From Methanococcoides sp. (GTDB lineage Archaea; Halobacteriota; Methanosarcinia; Methanosarcinales; Methanosarcinaceae): 64,000 bases of DNA. The stretch spans positions 91,910 to 155,909 of the forward strand of contig JAIORD010000027.1 in NCBI GenBank assembly GCA_021108275.1, read 5' to 3'. The position numbers and the translations under genes are program-made. The notes beneath the pieces were generated by a model that was not told the DNA's origin, did not search any database, and was given only the letters and a program-made list of their open reading frames with translations. This document shows positions 9,612 through 18,498 of this stretch, one piece after another (position 1 is the stretch's first letter; every line of letters begins with the position of its first letter).

Positions 9612-10790
9612 TTATCCAAGTTTTCTCCCGTATATTTCTAATTTTGTATCATCAAGTAAAAATTCACCATTATTGTTGTCAATCCACGAATTAATTTCTC
9701 TAAGCACATTAAGCATGAAGCCTTTATAAAACCTTAAAGACACGTCTGCTAACCTAAATTCTTGTGTTAAATTAGCAATATGATATTTTCTTTTTATATC
9801 TCCAAAATCAGTAACAACGCCTGTATCATCCTTGAGTTTTCTTATAAGTACAAATCGATTAGGTAAACTAGAATGTGGGTCAGGTGACATGAGCCCATAA
9901 TTTTCATTATTTTGATGTAAATTATTTAATTTTTCCAAATCACCTCGACGACTTAATTCTTTATCATAAAGTTGTAATATCCCTATTAATCTTACAAGAG
10001 GAACATAATATTCATCGTCATAATTTTTTAATGGCACAATCTTTTCAAGTTGATCTGCCAATTTTTCACGACAGTCATAATATGATTTAAACAACTGAAA
10101 ACCAATAAATACAGACTCTTTTAAATGTGTTTCAACATCTGATTCATCCATATTTAAAACATTATTTATGGACGTCGTAGATGAATTATTAATACTATAT
10201 CCAAACAAAATTTTTGAAAAATCGACTGTTATACGAAGCAGTATCAAATATATTTCAAAATTATAATAATCAATCAGTTCATTAGAAAAGATTGTTTTTT
10301 TATAATTTTCTGTTAGGGTATCGTATAACAAAGCTTCAATATTTTTTTTTACAACTTGTTTATTTTCAGAATTAATTGAATATTGGATAACTCTTCTATT
10401 CCTAAGATCAAAAGGCAAATCAGAAGGTTTCCCATAATCAGTATTAAATAAGCAAATAATTCTATCCCAACCTAATTTTTTAGCAGCATAACCCAATTCA
10501 ATCAATACATTTGGATTGGGGGTCTTTCTAAATTTCCGACTAGTTCCATTGATTATACTAATATCAGCAACAAAAAAACTACACTTGTCAATTTTTTTAA
10601 AAATAGATTCAGCGATGTCTGGAGTTCCAAGTTCTGATTTAGTATCTCTATCAAGGTTAAACTCCAAACTGTATTCTACTTCATTTTTTATTTTTTTCAT
10701 AGATTTTAATAAACATTTTTGAATGAAATTTCGATTAGTATTATTCGGCAAGTCTGATTGCCATGAAAAAAATATTGTATAGTTAGACAT
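9612..10790 (-). CDS. TIR-like domain protein, putative defence effector
   Basis: A 392-residue protein. The first 130 residues look like the TIR-like nucleotide-binding family: FFSWQSDLPN at 7-16, FFVADIS at 72-78, and NPNVLIELGYAAKKLGWDR at 92-110 with Glu98 where TIR NADases have their catalytic glutamate. The remaining 260 residues are helical with no motif I recognise. Related bacterial and archaeal proteins are often antiphage effectors that deplete NAD (family knowledge); activity here is inference. The gene is strikingly AT-rich, stands alone against the housekeeping strand next to tRNA-Ser, and is probably acquired. Confidence 0.65.
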   Translation of the reverse strand: MSNYTIFFSWQSDLPNNTNRNFIQKCLLKSMKKIKNEVEYSLEFNLDRDTKSELGTPDIAESIFKKIDKCSFFVADISIINGTSRKFRKTPNPNVLIELGYAAKKLGWDRIICLFNTDYGKPSDLPFDLRNRRVIQYSINSENKQVVKKNIEALLYDTLTENYKKTIFSNELIDYYNFEIYLILLRITVDFSKILFGYSINNSSTTSINNVLNMDESDVETHLKESVFIGFQLFKSYYDCREKLADQLEKIVPLKNYDDEYYVPLVRLIGILQLYDKELSRRGDLEKLNNLHQNNENYGLMSPDPHSSLPNRFVLIRKLKDDTGVVTDFGDIKRKYHIANLTQEFRLADVSLRFYKGFMLNVLREINSWIDNNNGEFLLDDTKLEIYGRKLG

Positions 10791-10892
10791 ACTTCCAACT
10801 ACTCATACTGTTTTAATAAAGTTTTCTACTACTCTAATTTACACAATCAGTTTTATTGTATTTGGACTGACTGCAAAAAGATCACCACGCTT

Positions 10893-10931
10893 CTTAAGTT
10901 TTGAATCAAGCTCCTTTGTGCTATCACAGGA
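10893..10931 (-). repeat. 39-bp repeat, copy 1 (decayed coding fragment)
   Basis: This segment matches 11371-11409 at 35 of 39 positions in direct orientation. Read on the minus strand it gives SCDSTKELDSKLK and stays open to TAA at 10839-10841 (ending NTIKLIV). The other copy gives SCDSTKELVSKIK in the same frame. One of the differences is synonymous and two are conservative. Neither has a start codon, so these look like 3' remnants of related genes. Confidence 0.5.
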
Positions 10932-11008
10932 TGGAGGAGTCTGGGAATACAATACGATACAATACTATAAATGAGAAAAAAAATGTTTTTCAAACTTTAA
11001 AACTAAAA

Positions 11009-11152
11009 TTAACTTATCTTTCTATATTCTGTTTTATAACATTTTGGACATGGTGGCAATTTGTCAGTATCATTATCCAATGTCACATCCCTATTACAAG
11101 TTGTACATCTGTATGTACCTTTTCCAGGGTTTTCACCAGTGTGATATTTCAT
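11009..11152 (-). CDS. Small zinc-ribbon protein, 47 residues
   Basis: A short ORF starting MKYHTGENPGKGTYRC. It has two CxxC pairs (Cys16/Cys19 and Cys35/Cys38) flanking VTLDNDTDKLPPCPKC, a rubredoxin-like zinc-ribbon layout that I associate with small conserved archaeal and bacterial proteins. A perfect AGGAGG (complement of 11159-11164) lies 6 nt before ATG 11152. Codon 48 is TAA. The function is unknown. It sits between two decayed repeat copies in AT-rich accessory DNA. Confidence 0.75.
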   Translation of the reverse strand: MKYHTGENPGKGTYRCTTCNRDVTLDNDTDKLPPCPKCYKTEYRKIS

Positions 11153-11509
11153 ACATTTCCTCCTAACGATTTTAGTTACATATGTATATGCATATATGTT
11201 GTAACTTGCTTATTTTAAGCACCTTCTATATAACATTAAGATTCCTTCCATATAAATAAAACACAAATACTAATTACGCACACAATTTTAATTTTGTACT
11301 TCTTTTAAACATTGTACTTTATAACCCCATTCTAAACAACTCAGCACTAACAACTAACAGATTATCCTGTCTTAATTTTTGAAACAAGCTCCTTTGTACT
11401 ATCACACGAAAGGCTTTGCTTCCCACATTCTCTTTAATAAATCCTATTCGCTTTTACATCACATTCTCTCTAATCTGAAATCTGTGTCAGAAATCTTTAT
11501 ATGTCCTGA
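11153..11509. other. AT-rich spacer with repeat remnant and cytochrome promoter
   Basis: A 357-bp gap between the divergent zinc-ribbon and cytochrome genes. It holds the ribosome-binding site of the zinc-ribbon gene, the second 39-bp repeat copy, and a TATA box TTTATATG at 11496-11503 facing the cytochrome gene. I see no other intact gene. Confidence 0.6.
11371..11409 (-). repeat. 39-bp repeat, copy 2 (decayed coding fragment)
   Basis: The direct partner of 10893-10931. On the minus strand the open segment reads ECGKQSLSCDSTKELVSKIK and then stops with TAA. It is bounded upstream by another in-frame TAA and has no start codon. It is best seen as the last codons of a lost gene whose relative left copy 1. 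Confidence 0.5.
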
Positions 11510-12718
11510 ATGTCCAATATTAAAATGATTCATATGATGGGGAAAATCTTAAGATCAATAGTAGTAGTTACAACAGTATTGCTATTTTTAACAACTGTTG
11601 TGGGGGCGGTAGACTTTGAAGAATGCGGCGACTGTCATGGGGATACTTATGCGGTCTGGAGTTCATCACCTCACGGGTCTGCATCCTGTGATATATGTCA
11701 TACAGCATCACCAGGCGGTTTTGATGCTCATATCTCTGCGCCGTTCACGTCCTCGCCTGACGTAAACCTTTCTTCTGAAGTTTGTGGGGACTGCCATTCA
11801 GGTGTTTATGATGAATGGAACGAATTCGGTGAAGCTGACTTCGATATGGAGGCCATTGCAAGCCATTCCGAACCAACGGACATTGCTGAGCCTTATGTCT
11901 TGGATCGCGAAGCATCATGTACTGCATGCAAGAGCACTGATGGGGGCATATTGAACATTGCAGATGCTGAACCTTATGCTCTGGATGAGGAAGGCGTTCA
12001 TGAGCTTGAAGTGGTGAGCGAATGGGCAATCTCATGCGCTGCATGCCATGATCCTCACGATACTGGTCCCCGTATAGATGATTCGATCCTTCTGTGTGGG
12101 AACTGTCATAATACCGAAGGTGCGGTCATGGACGGTAATACTCCGGTAGTAAGACATGCACAGTGGGAAATGGTAAGCACTTCTGGATATGTGGATGGCC
12201 CACATCCTACATCGATCGGGTGTGTGGACTGTCATATGGTGCAGATCTCTACTGATGAAGTTGTTGAAGCCGGTCACACATTCGATTTTGATGCGGAACT
12301 ATTGTCTGATCCTGATTCCGAGAACAACTGCAGTCTCTGTCATCAGTCGTCATTAGCCTCATTGATAGAAGAAAAGCAGGCACCTATTGAGTCTCACATC
12401 TCTGCTCTGAACTTATTGGAAGAGAAAGCAGGCAATGCACTTGAGAGCATCAATGGTACTGATGCATACGAGGAGCAAAAGGCCAACTACAACAACGGTC
12501 AATTTTACCTGACAAAAATAGAGAATGATGGAAGCCTTGGGATACACAACCTTGAGACCGCTACAAATGACCTCGTGGCCTCAGAAGAACTGTTCAACAA
12601 GGTCATAATTGCAGGCGATGGTTCCGATGAAGCTGAAAAACCGGTTCCTGGCTTCAGTGCTTTCATATCAATAGCACTTCTTGCTGCAGTGGCTTTTATT
12701 GTAAGGAAAGGGCGCTAA
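11510..12718 (+). CDS. Octaheme c-type cytochrome with PGF-CTERM anchor
   Basis: A 402-residue exported cytochrome. A signal peptide covers about residues 11-33. Heme-binding motifs are CxxCH at 39, 60, 92, 176, 196, 238 and 274, plus one CxxCK at 137-141. The C-terminus (PVPGFSAFISIALLAAVAFIVRKGR, trimmed here: PGF, a hydrophobic helix, a basic end) is an archaeosortase-type PGF-CTERM signal. Such proteins carry electrons at the cell surface; the partner is unknown here. No Shine-Dalgarno is clear. The TATA box at 11496-11503 would place transcription start near ATG 11525, an alternative, possibly leaderless start. Confidence 0.85.
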   Translation: MSNIKMIHMMGKILRSIVVVTTVLLFLTTVVGAVDFEECGDCHGDTYAVWSSSPHGSASCDICHTASPGGFDAHISAPFTSSPDVNLSSEVCGDCHSGVYDEWNEFGEADFDMEAIASHSEPTDIAEPYVLDREASCTACKSTDGGILNIADAEPYALDEEGVHELEVVSEWAISCAACHDPHDTGPRIDDSILLCGNCHNTEGAVMDGNTPVVRHAQWEMVSTSGYVDGPHPTSIGCVDCHMVQISTDEVVEAGHTFDFDAELLSDPDSENNCSLCHQSSLASLIEEKQAPIESHISALNLLEEKAGNALESINGTDAYEEQKANYNNGQFYLTKIENDGSLGIHNLETATNDLVASEELFNKVIIAGDGSDEAEKPVPGFSAFISIALLAAVAFIVRKGR

Positions 12719-12768
12719 TATCTTATCCCTCTCCTTCTATCTTTTCTTAATTACTTTAACTGTATTAT

Positions 12769-13293
12769 TTACTTCAAAGCCTTTATCACAGCTTGTCCGT
12801 ATTTGTTGGCAGCCTTTGGATCCCTGCCAGTTATGATATTCCCATCGACCATGACATCTTTATCCCTGTATTTCGCATCATTGTCCTTCAGGATCTTCAC
12901 AGTTTCCTCGTTCTTGAAAACGGTGCTCATTTTACCTTCCAGCAATCCTGCATTAGCAAGGACCACAGGCGAGATGCAGATAGCACCAATGATCTTCCCC
13001 TGTTCATTTGCCTTTCTGACGATTTCCTGAAGCTCCGTATTATCCCACAGATATTGCTTTGCTCCTCCACCTCCGGTAATTGAGATCGCATCATAATCAT
13101 CGATGTTCACATCAGAGATGCTGATGTCCGGACTGACCTTCTTTCCAAGCACACCCTTTGCTTTCTTTGTGGTGTTGCTCGCAACGGTCACCTTTGCACC
13201 ACTGTCCTCGAATACCTTCTTTGGTTCAAGGAATTCTTCATCCCTGAAATTTTCCTGTGCTATTACCATGAGTATTTTCTTCTGCTCTGTCAA
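12769..13293 (-). CDS. DJ-1/PfpI family protein
   Basis: About 174 residues of the DJ-1/PfpI (class I glutamine amidotransferase-like) fold: KILMVIAQENFRDEEF at the N-terminus, DYDAISITGGGGAKQYLW in the middle, and the nucleophile elbow AICISPVVLANAGLL with its conserved Cys. Relatives act as proteases, chaperones or deglycases; the substrate is unknown. The start is most likely TTG 13293, preceded by GGTGATC, although the frame extends to a TTG at 13308. It is convergent with the cytochrome gene. Confidence 0.85.
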   Translation of the reverse strand: MTEQKKILMVIAQENFRDEEFLEPKKVFEDSGAKVTVASNTTKKAKGVLGKKVSPDISISDVNIDDYDAISITGGGGAKQYLWDNTELQEIVRKANEQGKIIGAICISPVVLANAGLLEGKMSTVFKNEETVKILKDNDAKYRDKDVMVDGNIITGRDPKAANKYGQAVIKALK

Positions 13294-13456
13294 AATGATC
13301 ACCAACAAAAAGTTATCTCTTTTCTATAATTGTGTCCTTTTCTTTGAAAAAGTGTTGCTTTTACTCTGGAGATGCAGAATATTGAATGGCCGTTACCTAT
13401 CACTATTTAGAAAAATGTTTAAGCTAACATGACTTTATGAAAATAGGTGTAATCAA

Positions 13457-16279
13457 ATGGAACATATATACAAATATTATCCTGAAGGTTTCGGGGAGCT
13501 TACTGTAAATGTCATTCACATGGACCTTTTATTCGATGTATATGATGACCATACATATGTTACATCCGACCTAAAGGTCAAGACCCTTGACAAACCGATA
13601 GATCATCTTGACCTTAATTGTCGTGATCTGGAAATAAAGGACATTAGTTGCAAGGACTATGACATATCCTACGATCTCAGGTCGGATGAATATATACTTT
13701 CTATCAAATTCCCTGCAATGGTGCCGGAAAATACTGAAATTGTCATTCACACGGAAACCATTTGCAGACCAACCTCGAATGTACTCGAAGGTCTCTATTA
13801 TGATGAAACGCCTGCTGGTGCACCTCCTCAGCAGATCACCCAGTGTCAGCAGTGGGGCTTCCAGCGTATAGTTCCCTGCATTGACGACATGACTGCAAAA
13901 TGCACTTACACTACAACAATAATTGCAGATGAACGTTACACCAATCTCATAACCAATGGTGATGTGATCGAAGAACGTCATTCCATCGGAAATGGCAGGT
14001 CAAAGATCATCTATGACAATTCTATCACTCCCATGGCGACCTATCTCTTCTTTTTGGGAGTGGGTACCTACCGCACTTTCACAAGAGAATTCGAATACCT
14101 CTGTGGCGACACTTTCGATCTCGAGTTCCTGGTCCCTCCGGAATCTGATATATATCCTGCAGAAAAGGCACTTGATGTTCTCTATGATTCGGTTCTGTGG
14201 ACATATCTTTTCACCGGACCTGAACAATACAATGAACTTGACACGAGGAAAGAGATATATGAGCTTGTCAGGACAAGGGATGGTCTGAAGAAGGGAGGAG
14301 ACCCTGAAGACCTCCAGTTCGTTCGTGATGAACTGAAAAAGCTTGATAGCTCCCTTAAAATGGGCTATAAATATACCGGTACTGTCTATCGTGAGATCGG
14401 AATGCAGAACTCTGATTTTGGCGGGATGGAAAATGTCGGCAATACTACCATCACCACGAACCGCATCATGCCATATCCGGAAACCACTGATCCTGCATTT
14501 GAATACATGATACGTGTCAAGGTTCATGAATATTATCACAATATCAATGGTTCTGAGGTCACTGGCTGGAGTCCTTTTGAGATCTGGCTTAATGAAGCGG
14601 TGACCGTACACATTGAACATCAGTTCCATGCTTTCCTTTTCGGAGAGAACTACAGCCGTCTGGCGAACGTCTTGGACCTGCTATATCCTGGGGTGGGTAC
14701 ATTTGCCATTGATAGCGGAGCAGCTTCGATGTCTATTGTTCCGGAAGGCTTTAACGATCCCAATGACCTGATAACCGCTGTCACCTATGTGAAAGCACCG
14801 GAATTTGTCAGGATGCTTGAAACGTTAATGGGCAAGGAAACGTTTGCCCGTGCTCTTGATAGTTATCATACGAAGTTCAGTCATTCCAATGCAACAGGTG
14901 AGGATTGGCTCAGGACGATGGAAGAGTTCTCAGGAATGGACTTTTCAGAAATGTCCAAAAACTGGCTCAAACAGACCAAATTCCCTGTCGTGAACATCAA
15001 TACTTCTTATGACGGCTCGAACCGTTCATTTAAGTTCGATCTGGCCCAGGTCGTTCCGGAAGGGAGCACCCATTGGGAATTCCCCTTTGTGGCTGCATTG
15101 GTTGATCGTGAAGGAAATGATATTGCAGAATTCACTGAATGGATAGCTTCCGAAAAAGCTGAGATCTCCGTGGAAAACGTTGACATGCCTGCCTTTATTT
15201 CTGTGAACCGTGGATATTCGTTCTACGGGAAGGTCGTCCGTGATGTTTCCGATGATGAATTGCTCCTGCAGGTGGAAAAAGATGGCGATATGATCAACAG
15301 GTTCGTTGCGTATTACACTCTGGTCGACCGGGAAAAGATGAAGCTCATTGCAGACGAGGATGCCCGTGTCTCTGAAATGTTCATTGATCTCTTTAGTGAG
15401 CTCATCATCGATGATGAACTTATGGAAGATGTTGGCGGTCAGTTCCTCTCGATATTCGAATCAGTTGAGGATGTGTCTTTATCTCACCGCTATCAGCTCC
15501 TTTATGATGTCAAGGATCGTATTCTCAATGAGATCGCAAAGAACCGGACCGTTTCCATGCTTAATGTATATCACAAATATGTTGCTCTTTCAGTTCCTGC
15601 GAACGATACTCTTGAAGAGCAGGCACGTTGCATTAAGGCCAGACAGGTAAAGAATCTGGTTCTGAGAATCCTTGCGACACTTGATACTCCTTTTGTACAA
15701 CAGTTATGTAAGAAGCAGTTCTATGAGGCCTCTTGTGCGACTGACAAGCTTGCAGCTTTTGATCGTTACATCAACAGTTCTGCCGAGGACAAGATGGATC
15801 TGCTTGAAATGTTCATGGAAGGGTCGAAAAAAAACCTTGTCGCCTGGGAGGCTTTCTTGTCAATAGTCGCAGGGAACAGCAGTACGGAAGCTGTATCTCT
15901 TGTCAGGCAGATCGAAGTCTCCGAATCATTCCGTATCGAGCAGGCAAATGACCAGCGTGCTCTTTATGGTGGGTTTGCGAGGAACCGAAAAATATCTCTG
16001 CAAACAGAAGCTGGACGTGAACTGCTTCGTGAGATCCTGTTCAAGCTCTCTAATGTCAATGAATATAGTACCACTAACATGCTGAACGTGTTTGCCAACA
16101 TAGATCTGATGGAAGAGGAATACTATGTGCCTCTGGTGGATATCCTTGCACAGATGTTGAAGGAATTGGATGCTGAAAAGGTTCCGAGTGTCTATAATCG
16201 GGTAAGGAAGCTTCTGAAAGGTGCTCCAAAAGCGGTTGGAATATATCAGGAAGAAATAGGTGCTATCGAAGGGTTCTGA
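13457..16279 (+). CDS. M1 family zinc aminopeptidase
   Basis: A 940-residue protein of the gluzincin M1 family. The exopeptidase motif GGMEN is at 322-326. The zinc site is HEYYH at 357-361, with the third ligand Glu380 in WLNEA, giving the exact HExxH-x18-E spacing. A long helical C-terminal half resembles the ERAP1-like domain. It should trim N-terminal residues from peptides in the cytoplasm; no signal peptide is seen. AGGTG upstream of ATG 13457 supports the start. It is a single-gene unit. Confidence 0.93.
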   Translation: MEHIYKYYPEGFGELTVNVIHMDLLFDVYDDHTYVTSDLKVKTLDKPIDHLDLNCRDLEIKDISCKDYDISYDLRSDEYILSIKFPAMVPENTEIVIHTETICRPTSNVLEGLYYDETPAGAPPQQITQCQQWGFQRIVPCIDDMTAKCTYTTTIIADERYTNLITNGDVIEERHSIGNGRSKIIYDNSITPMATYLFFLGVGTYRTFTREFEYLCGDTFDLEFLVPPESDIYPAEKALDVLYDSVLWTYLFTGPEQYNELDTRKEIYELVRTRDGLKKGGDPEDLQFVRDELKKLDSSLKMGYKYTGTVYREIGMQNSDFGGMENVGNTTITTNRIMPYPETTDPAFEYMIRVKVHEYYHNINGSEVTGWSPFEIWLNEAVTVHIEHQFHAFLFGENYSRLANVLDLLYPGVGTFAIDSGAASMSIVPEGFNDPNDLITAVTYVKAPEFVRMLETLMGKETFARALDSYHTKFSHSNATGEDWLRTMEEFSGMDFSEMSKNWLKQTKFPVVNINTSYDGSNRSFKFDLAQVVPEGSTHWEFPFVAALVDREGNDIAEFTEWIASEKAEISVENVDMPAFISVNRGYSFYGKVVRDVSDDELLLQVEKDGDMINRFVAYYTLVDREKMKLIADEDARVSEMFIDLFSELIIDDELMEDVGGQFLSIFESVEDVSLSHRYQLLYDVKDRILNEIAKNRTVSMLNVYHKYVALSVPANDTLEEQARCIKARQVKNLVLRILATLDTPFVQQLCKKQFYEASCATDKLAAFDRYINSSAEDKMDLLEMFMEGSKKNLVAWEAFLSIVAGNSSTEAVSLVRQIEVSESFRIEQANDQRALYGGFARNRKISLQTEAGRELLREILFKLSNVNEYSTTNMLNVFANIDLMEEEYYVPLVDILAQMLKELDAEKVPSVYNRVRKLLKGAPKAVGIYQEEIGAIEGF

Positions 16280-16284
16280 TCCCT

Positions 16285-16949
16285 TCACTTTTCAAATATG
16301 AAGTCGATTATCTCTGATATCTTTGAAAGGGTGATGTCGGCTTCTACTTTTTGTCCCTTCTCTCTTTTATCACCATAAGCTGCGTAGGCGGTTTGCATTC
16401 CTATCTTTCTGGCAGGTTCAATATCCCTTCTGGGACTGTCCCCTACGAAAAGAGCCTTTGATGGGGGGATGTTCAGGATGTCCAGTGCATAAAGGAACAC
16501 CTTTAGGTCGGGTTTTTTCGCACCGGTCATGTCAGTTGTCACAATTGTATCGAAGTAATCGCCTATATGTGTTCTTTCGATACGTTTTATTGCATTGTAT
16601 GATTGTGCATCTGTAACAAGTGCGATATCCAGTCTCTTTTCTTTGAGCTTTTGCAGTGTTTCTATGACGCCGGGATATAAGACGAGTGCTTCGACTTTCA
16701 CCTTCTCATAAAGAGCGCAACTGATCGCATAGTTCTCATCAGAATATAGTTCGTTGTCCTGGAGGTAATCCTGTATGTTCTCAAGGTCTTCAAAACCGGC
16801 ATTCTTCCTTAGAAAATATTGAAGTAGTGATTCTGCATCCCCTGCGCCCAGGTGCTCTACTATCCTTTGGCATGCTATCAGCTTTGCTTCCAGAAAATCG
16901 AAAGGGTGTTGTCCATATCAAAAAGGACAGCCTGTATATTTCTGGTCAT
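16285..16949 (-). pseudogene. HAD-family phosphatase, frameshifted near the start
   Basis: The minus strand from ATG 16949 reads MTRNIQAVLFDMDNTL, the first HAD motif with the nucleophile Asp, then runs into a TGA. Shifting one base at a short A run on the plus strand (16901-16903) restores FDFLEAKLIACQRI and the whole HAD body to 16285, including LVTDAQSYNA, KKPDLKVF and FVGDSPRRDIEPARKIG. One T appears lost from CCCTTTCG. The C-terminal part alone is open from GTG 16701. Either a recent inactivating deletion or a sequencing error. Confidence 0.8.
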
Positions 16950-16970
16950 ATATTTTTAAGATCTTCGCAT

Positions 16971-17321
16971 TCAGTTTGTAAATGCAAGGTATCCCGGAAG
17001 GATCACATTGATCACAGGTACTAGTATGAGGATCCCATACCATCTTGATCTGTTGGTGGCAAAGGCTATTTCACCCCAGATGTATGCGAATACAAATAGG
17101 TTCACTAATGGAATGAGCAGTCCCAGAAGTACTAGGATCGATGTCTTTCCTATTCTGCACATCAATATAAGGTTCAATATCGGTATCCATGCCATCCACG
17201 TATTTGAAATTCGAGCCTTTGCGGCTATCATTTGCAAAGAGTAGGAAAAATATGCGTAGAGCAGTATAGCAAATATTAAGTGTTGTGTGCCAAATCCTGG
17301 GAAAAATGATATCATATCCAT
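16971..17321 (-). CDS. Small integral membrane protein (DUF5684-like)
   Basis: A 116-residue protein with three to four hydrophobic helices and the pattern KARISNTWMAWIPILNLILMCRIG followed by a C-terminal VPVINVILPGYLAF. This repeats a W-x-P-x-N theme seen in a family of small archaeal and bacterial membrane proteins of unknown function. It sits just upstream of the frameshifted HAD gene on the same strand. The family name is a recollection and could be wrong; the membrane nature is clear. Confidence 0.65.
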   Translation of the reverse strand: MDMISFFPGFGTQHLIFAILLYAYFSYSLQMIAAKARISNTWMAWIPILNLILMCRIGKTSILVLLGLLIPLVNLFVFAYIWGEIAFATNRSRWYGILILVPVINVILPGYLAFTN

Positions 17322-17379
17322 ATTATCTACCTTTTATTTGCAGATTGTTATACCCTATACTTATCCATGCCGGTGATGG

Positions 17380-18321
17380 ATGCAATATTCTATATATAGT
17401 GTGTCTCATTTGTCGTTCATGGCATCAGCGTCTGTCAAGGGATATTTCGAGATCACTGCCGGCTGTATCATTTATGGTATGGTGGGTGTTTTTCTTATCC
17501 TCATCAATGATATGGGTACTCTGCCTATCATCTTTTACAAACTTCTCATCGGTGTGATATTTCTTGCAGGTTATGTGTATCTGACAGGCAAAATGGACCT
17601 TATACGGATAAAAGGAAAACGAAAGCAATTATTACTTCTTGGTATCTTTAAGCTGCTGACCATTTATTTTTATTTTACATGCATTCTATATTCGGGGTTG
17701 TCAATTGCTATTTTGTTGCTCTATACAGCGCCTATGTATGTTACGGTATTCTCTCCTTTTGTCCTTAAGGAAATGCCTACAAGGCTTGGTATCGTTGGAT
17801 TGTTCCTGTCTATGGCAGGTATTGTTCTGATTGTGGACCCTTCAAACCTTGTTGGGTTCGGATTGGGTGATATGCATTTCGTCGGTTTGATCTCGGGTAT
17901 TCTTTCGGGTATATCGTTCAGTTTCCTTATTATGACTGCACGCTACTTACGGGATGAATATTCAGGATTTGCACAATTCTTCTGGGCAACAATATTTTGT
18001 GTTATTGTGCTGCTTCCGTTTGCATCGGATGTTACTGTTCCGGTACTTAAGGGCAATTTTATGATACTGCTTCTTTTTGGAGTGGTGAATACAAGTATAA
18101 GTGGAGTTCTCTATTTCAGCGGGCTTTCGAAGGTAAGGACTCAAACTGCCAGTATACTGGCTATGCTTGAGCCGGTAAGTGGCATATTTTTTGATTATGC
18201 TCTTTTGCATAATGCAATATTCGCTGAAACGTTGATAGGGTGTGTGTTCATTATTGCAGGTGCCCTTCTTGCTGTTATGGAGAATATGTCTTTTAGGAAG
18301 CACCCGGAATTCGAGACCTGA
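17380..18321 (+). CDS. EamA/DMT-family transporter
   Basis: A 313-residue protein with ten predicted transmembrane segments arranged as two EamA repeats. The second repeat contains LLLFGVVNTSISGVLYFSGLSKVRTQTASILAMLEPV, typical of drug/metabolite transporters (shown only as a region, near residues 228-264). The substrate is unknown. GGTGAT a few bases before ATG 17380 supports the longer start; ATG 17419 would begin just before the first helix. It stands between the membrane protein gene and the rps13 leader. Confidence 0.88.
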   Translation: MQYSIYSVSHLSFMASASVKGYFEITAGCIIYGMVGVFLILINDMGTLPIIFYKLLIGVIFLAGYVYLTGKMDLIRIKGKRKQLLLLGIFKLLTIYFYFTCILYSGLSIAILLLYTAPMYVTVFSPFVLKEMPTRLGIVGLFLSMAGIVLIVDPSNLVGFGLGDMHFVGLISGILSGISFSFLIMTARYLRDEYSGFAQFFWATIFCVIVLLPFASDVTVPVLKGNFMILLLFGVVNTSISGVLYFSGLSKVRTQTASILAMLEPVSGIFFDYALLHNAIFAETLIGCVFIIAGALLAVMENMSFRKHPEFET

Positions 18322-18498
18322 TCGTAGGTCCTGGGATATTTCATTCTTTGTGAAGTATCTTTTTAGAAAGAGGTCTGAACAATTATATGTAAGGTCGATG
18401 CTGAGTACTGTTGATGGTGCGTATGGGCAATATAAGTCCAAATACATATTTTTATTTTGAAAGAAGTTTGTCATCATTACGTTCAGATGAATACCTTT

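Noticed and set aside
9424..11509. Integrated element with att sites next to tRNA-Ser
   Set aside because: I found no integrase gene and no second copy of the tRNA 3' end in the following kilobases, so an integrative element is not supported.
13571..14629. Minus-strand ORFs within the aminopeptidase gene (up to 209 codons)
   Set aside because: They lie opposite a clear M1 aminopeptidase frame with catalytic motifs and have no recognisable protein features.
16870..16949. The TGA in the HAD gene as a recoded codon
   Set aside because: Changing the reading frame by one base restores the family sequence from that point, whereas reading through TGA does not. It is a frameshift, not selenocysteine.
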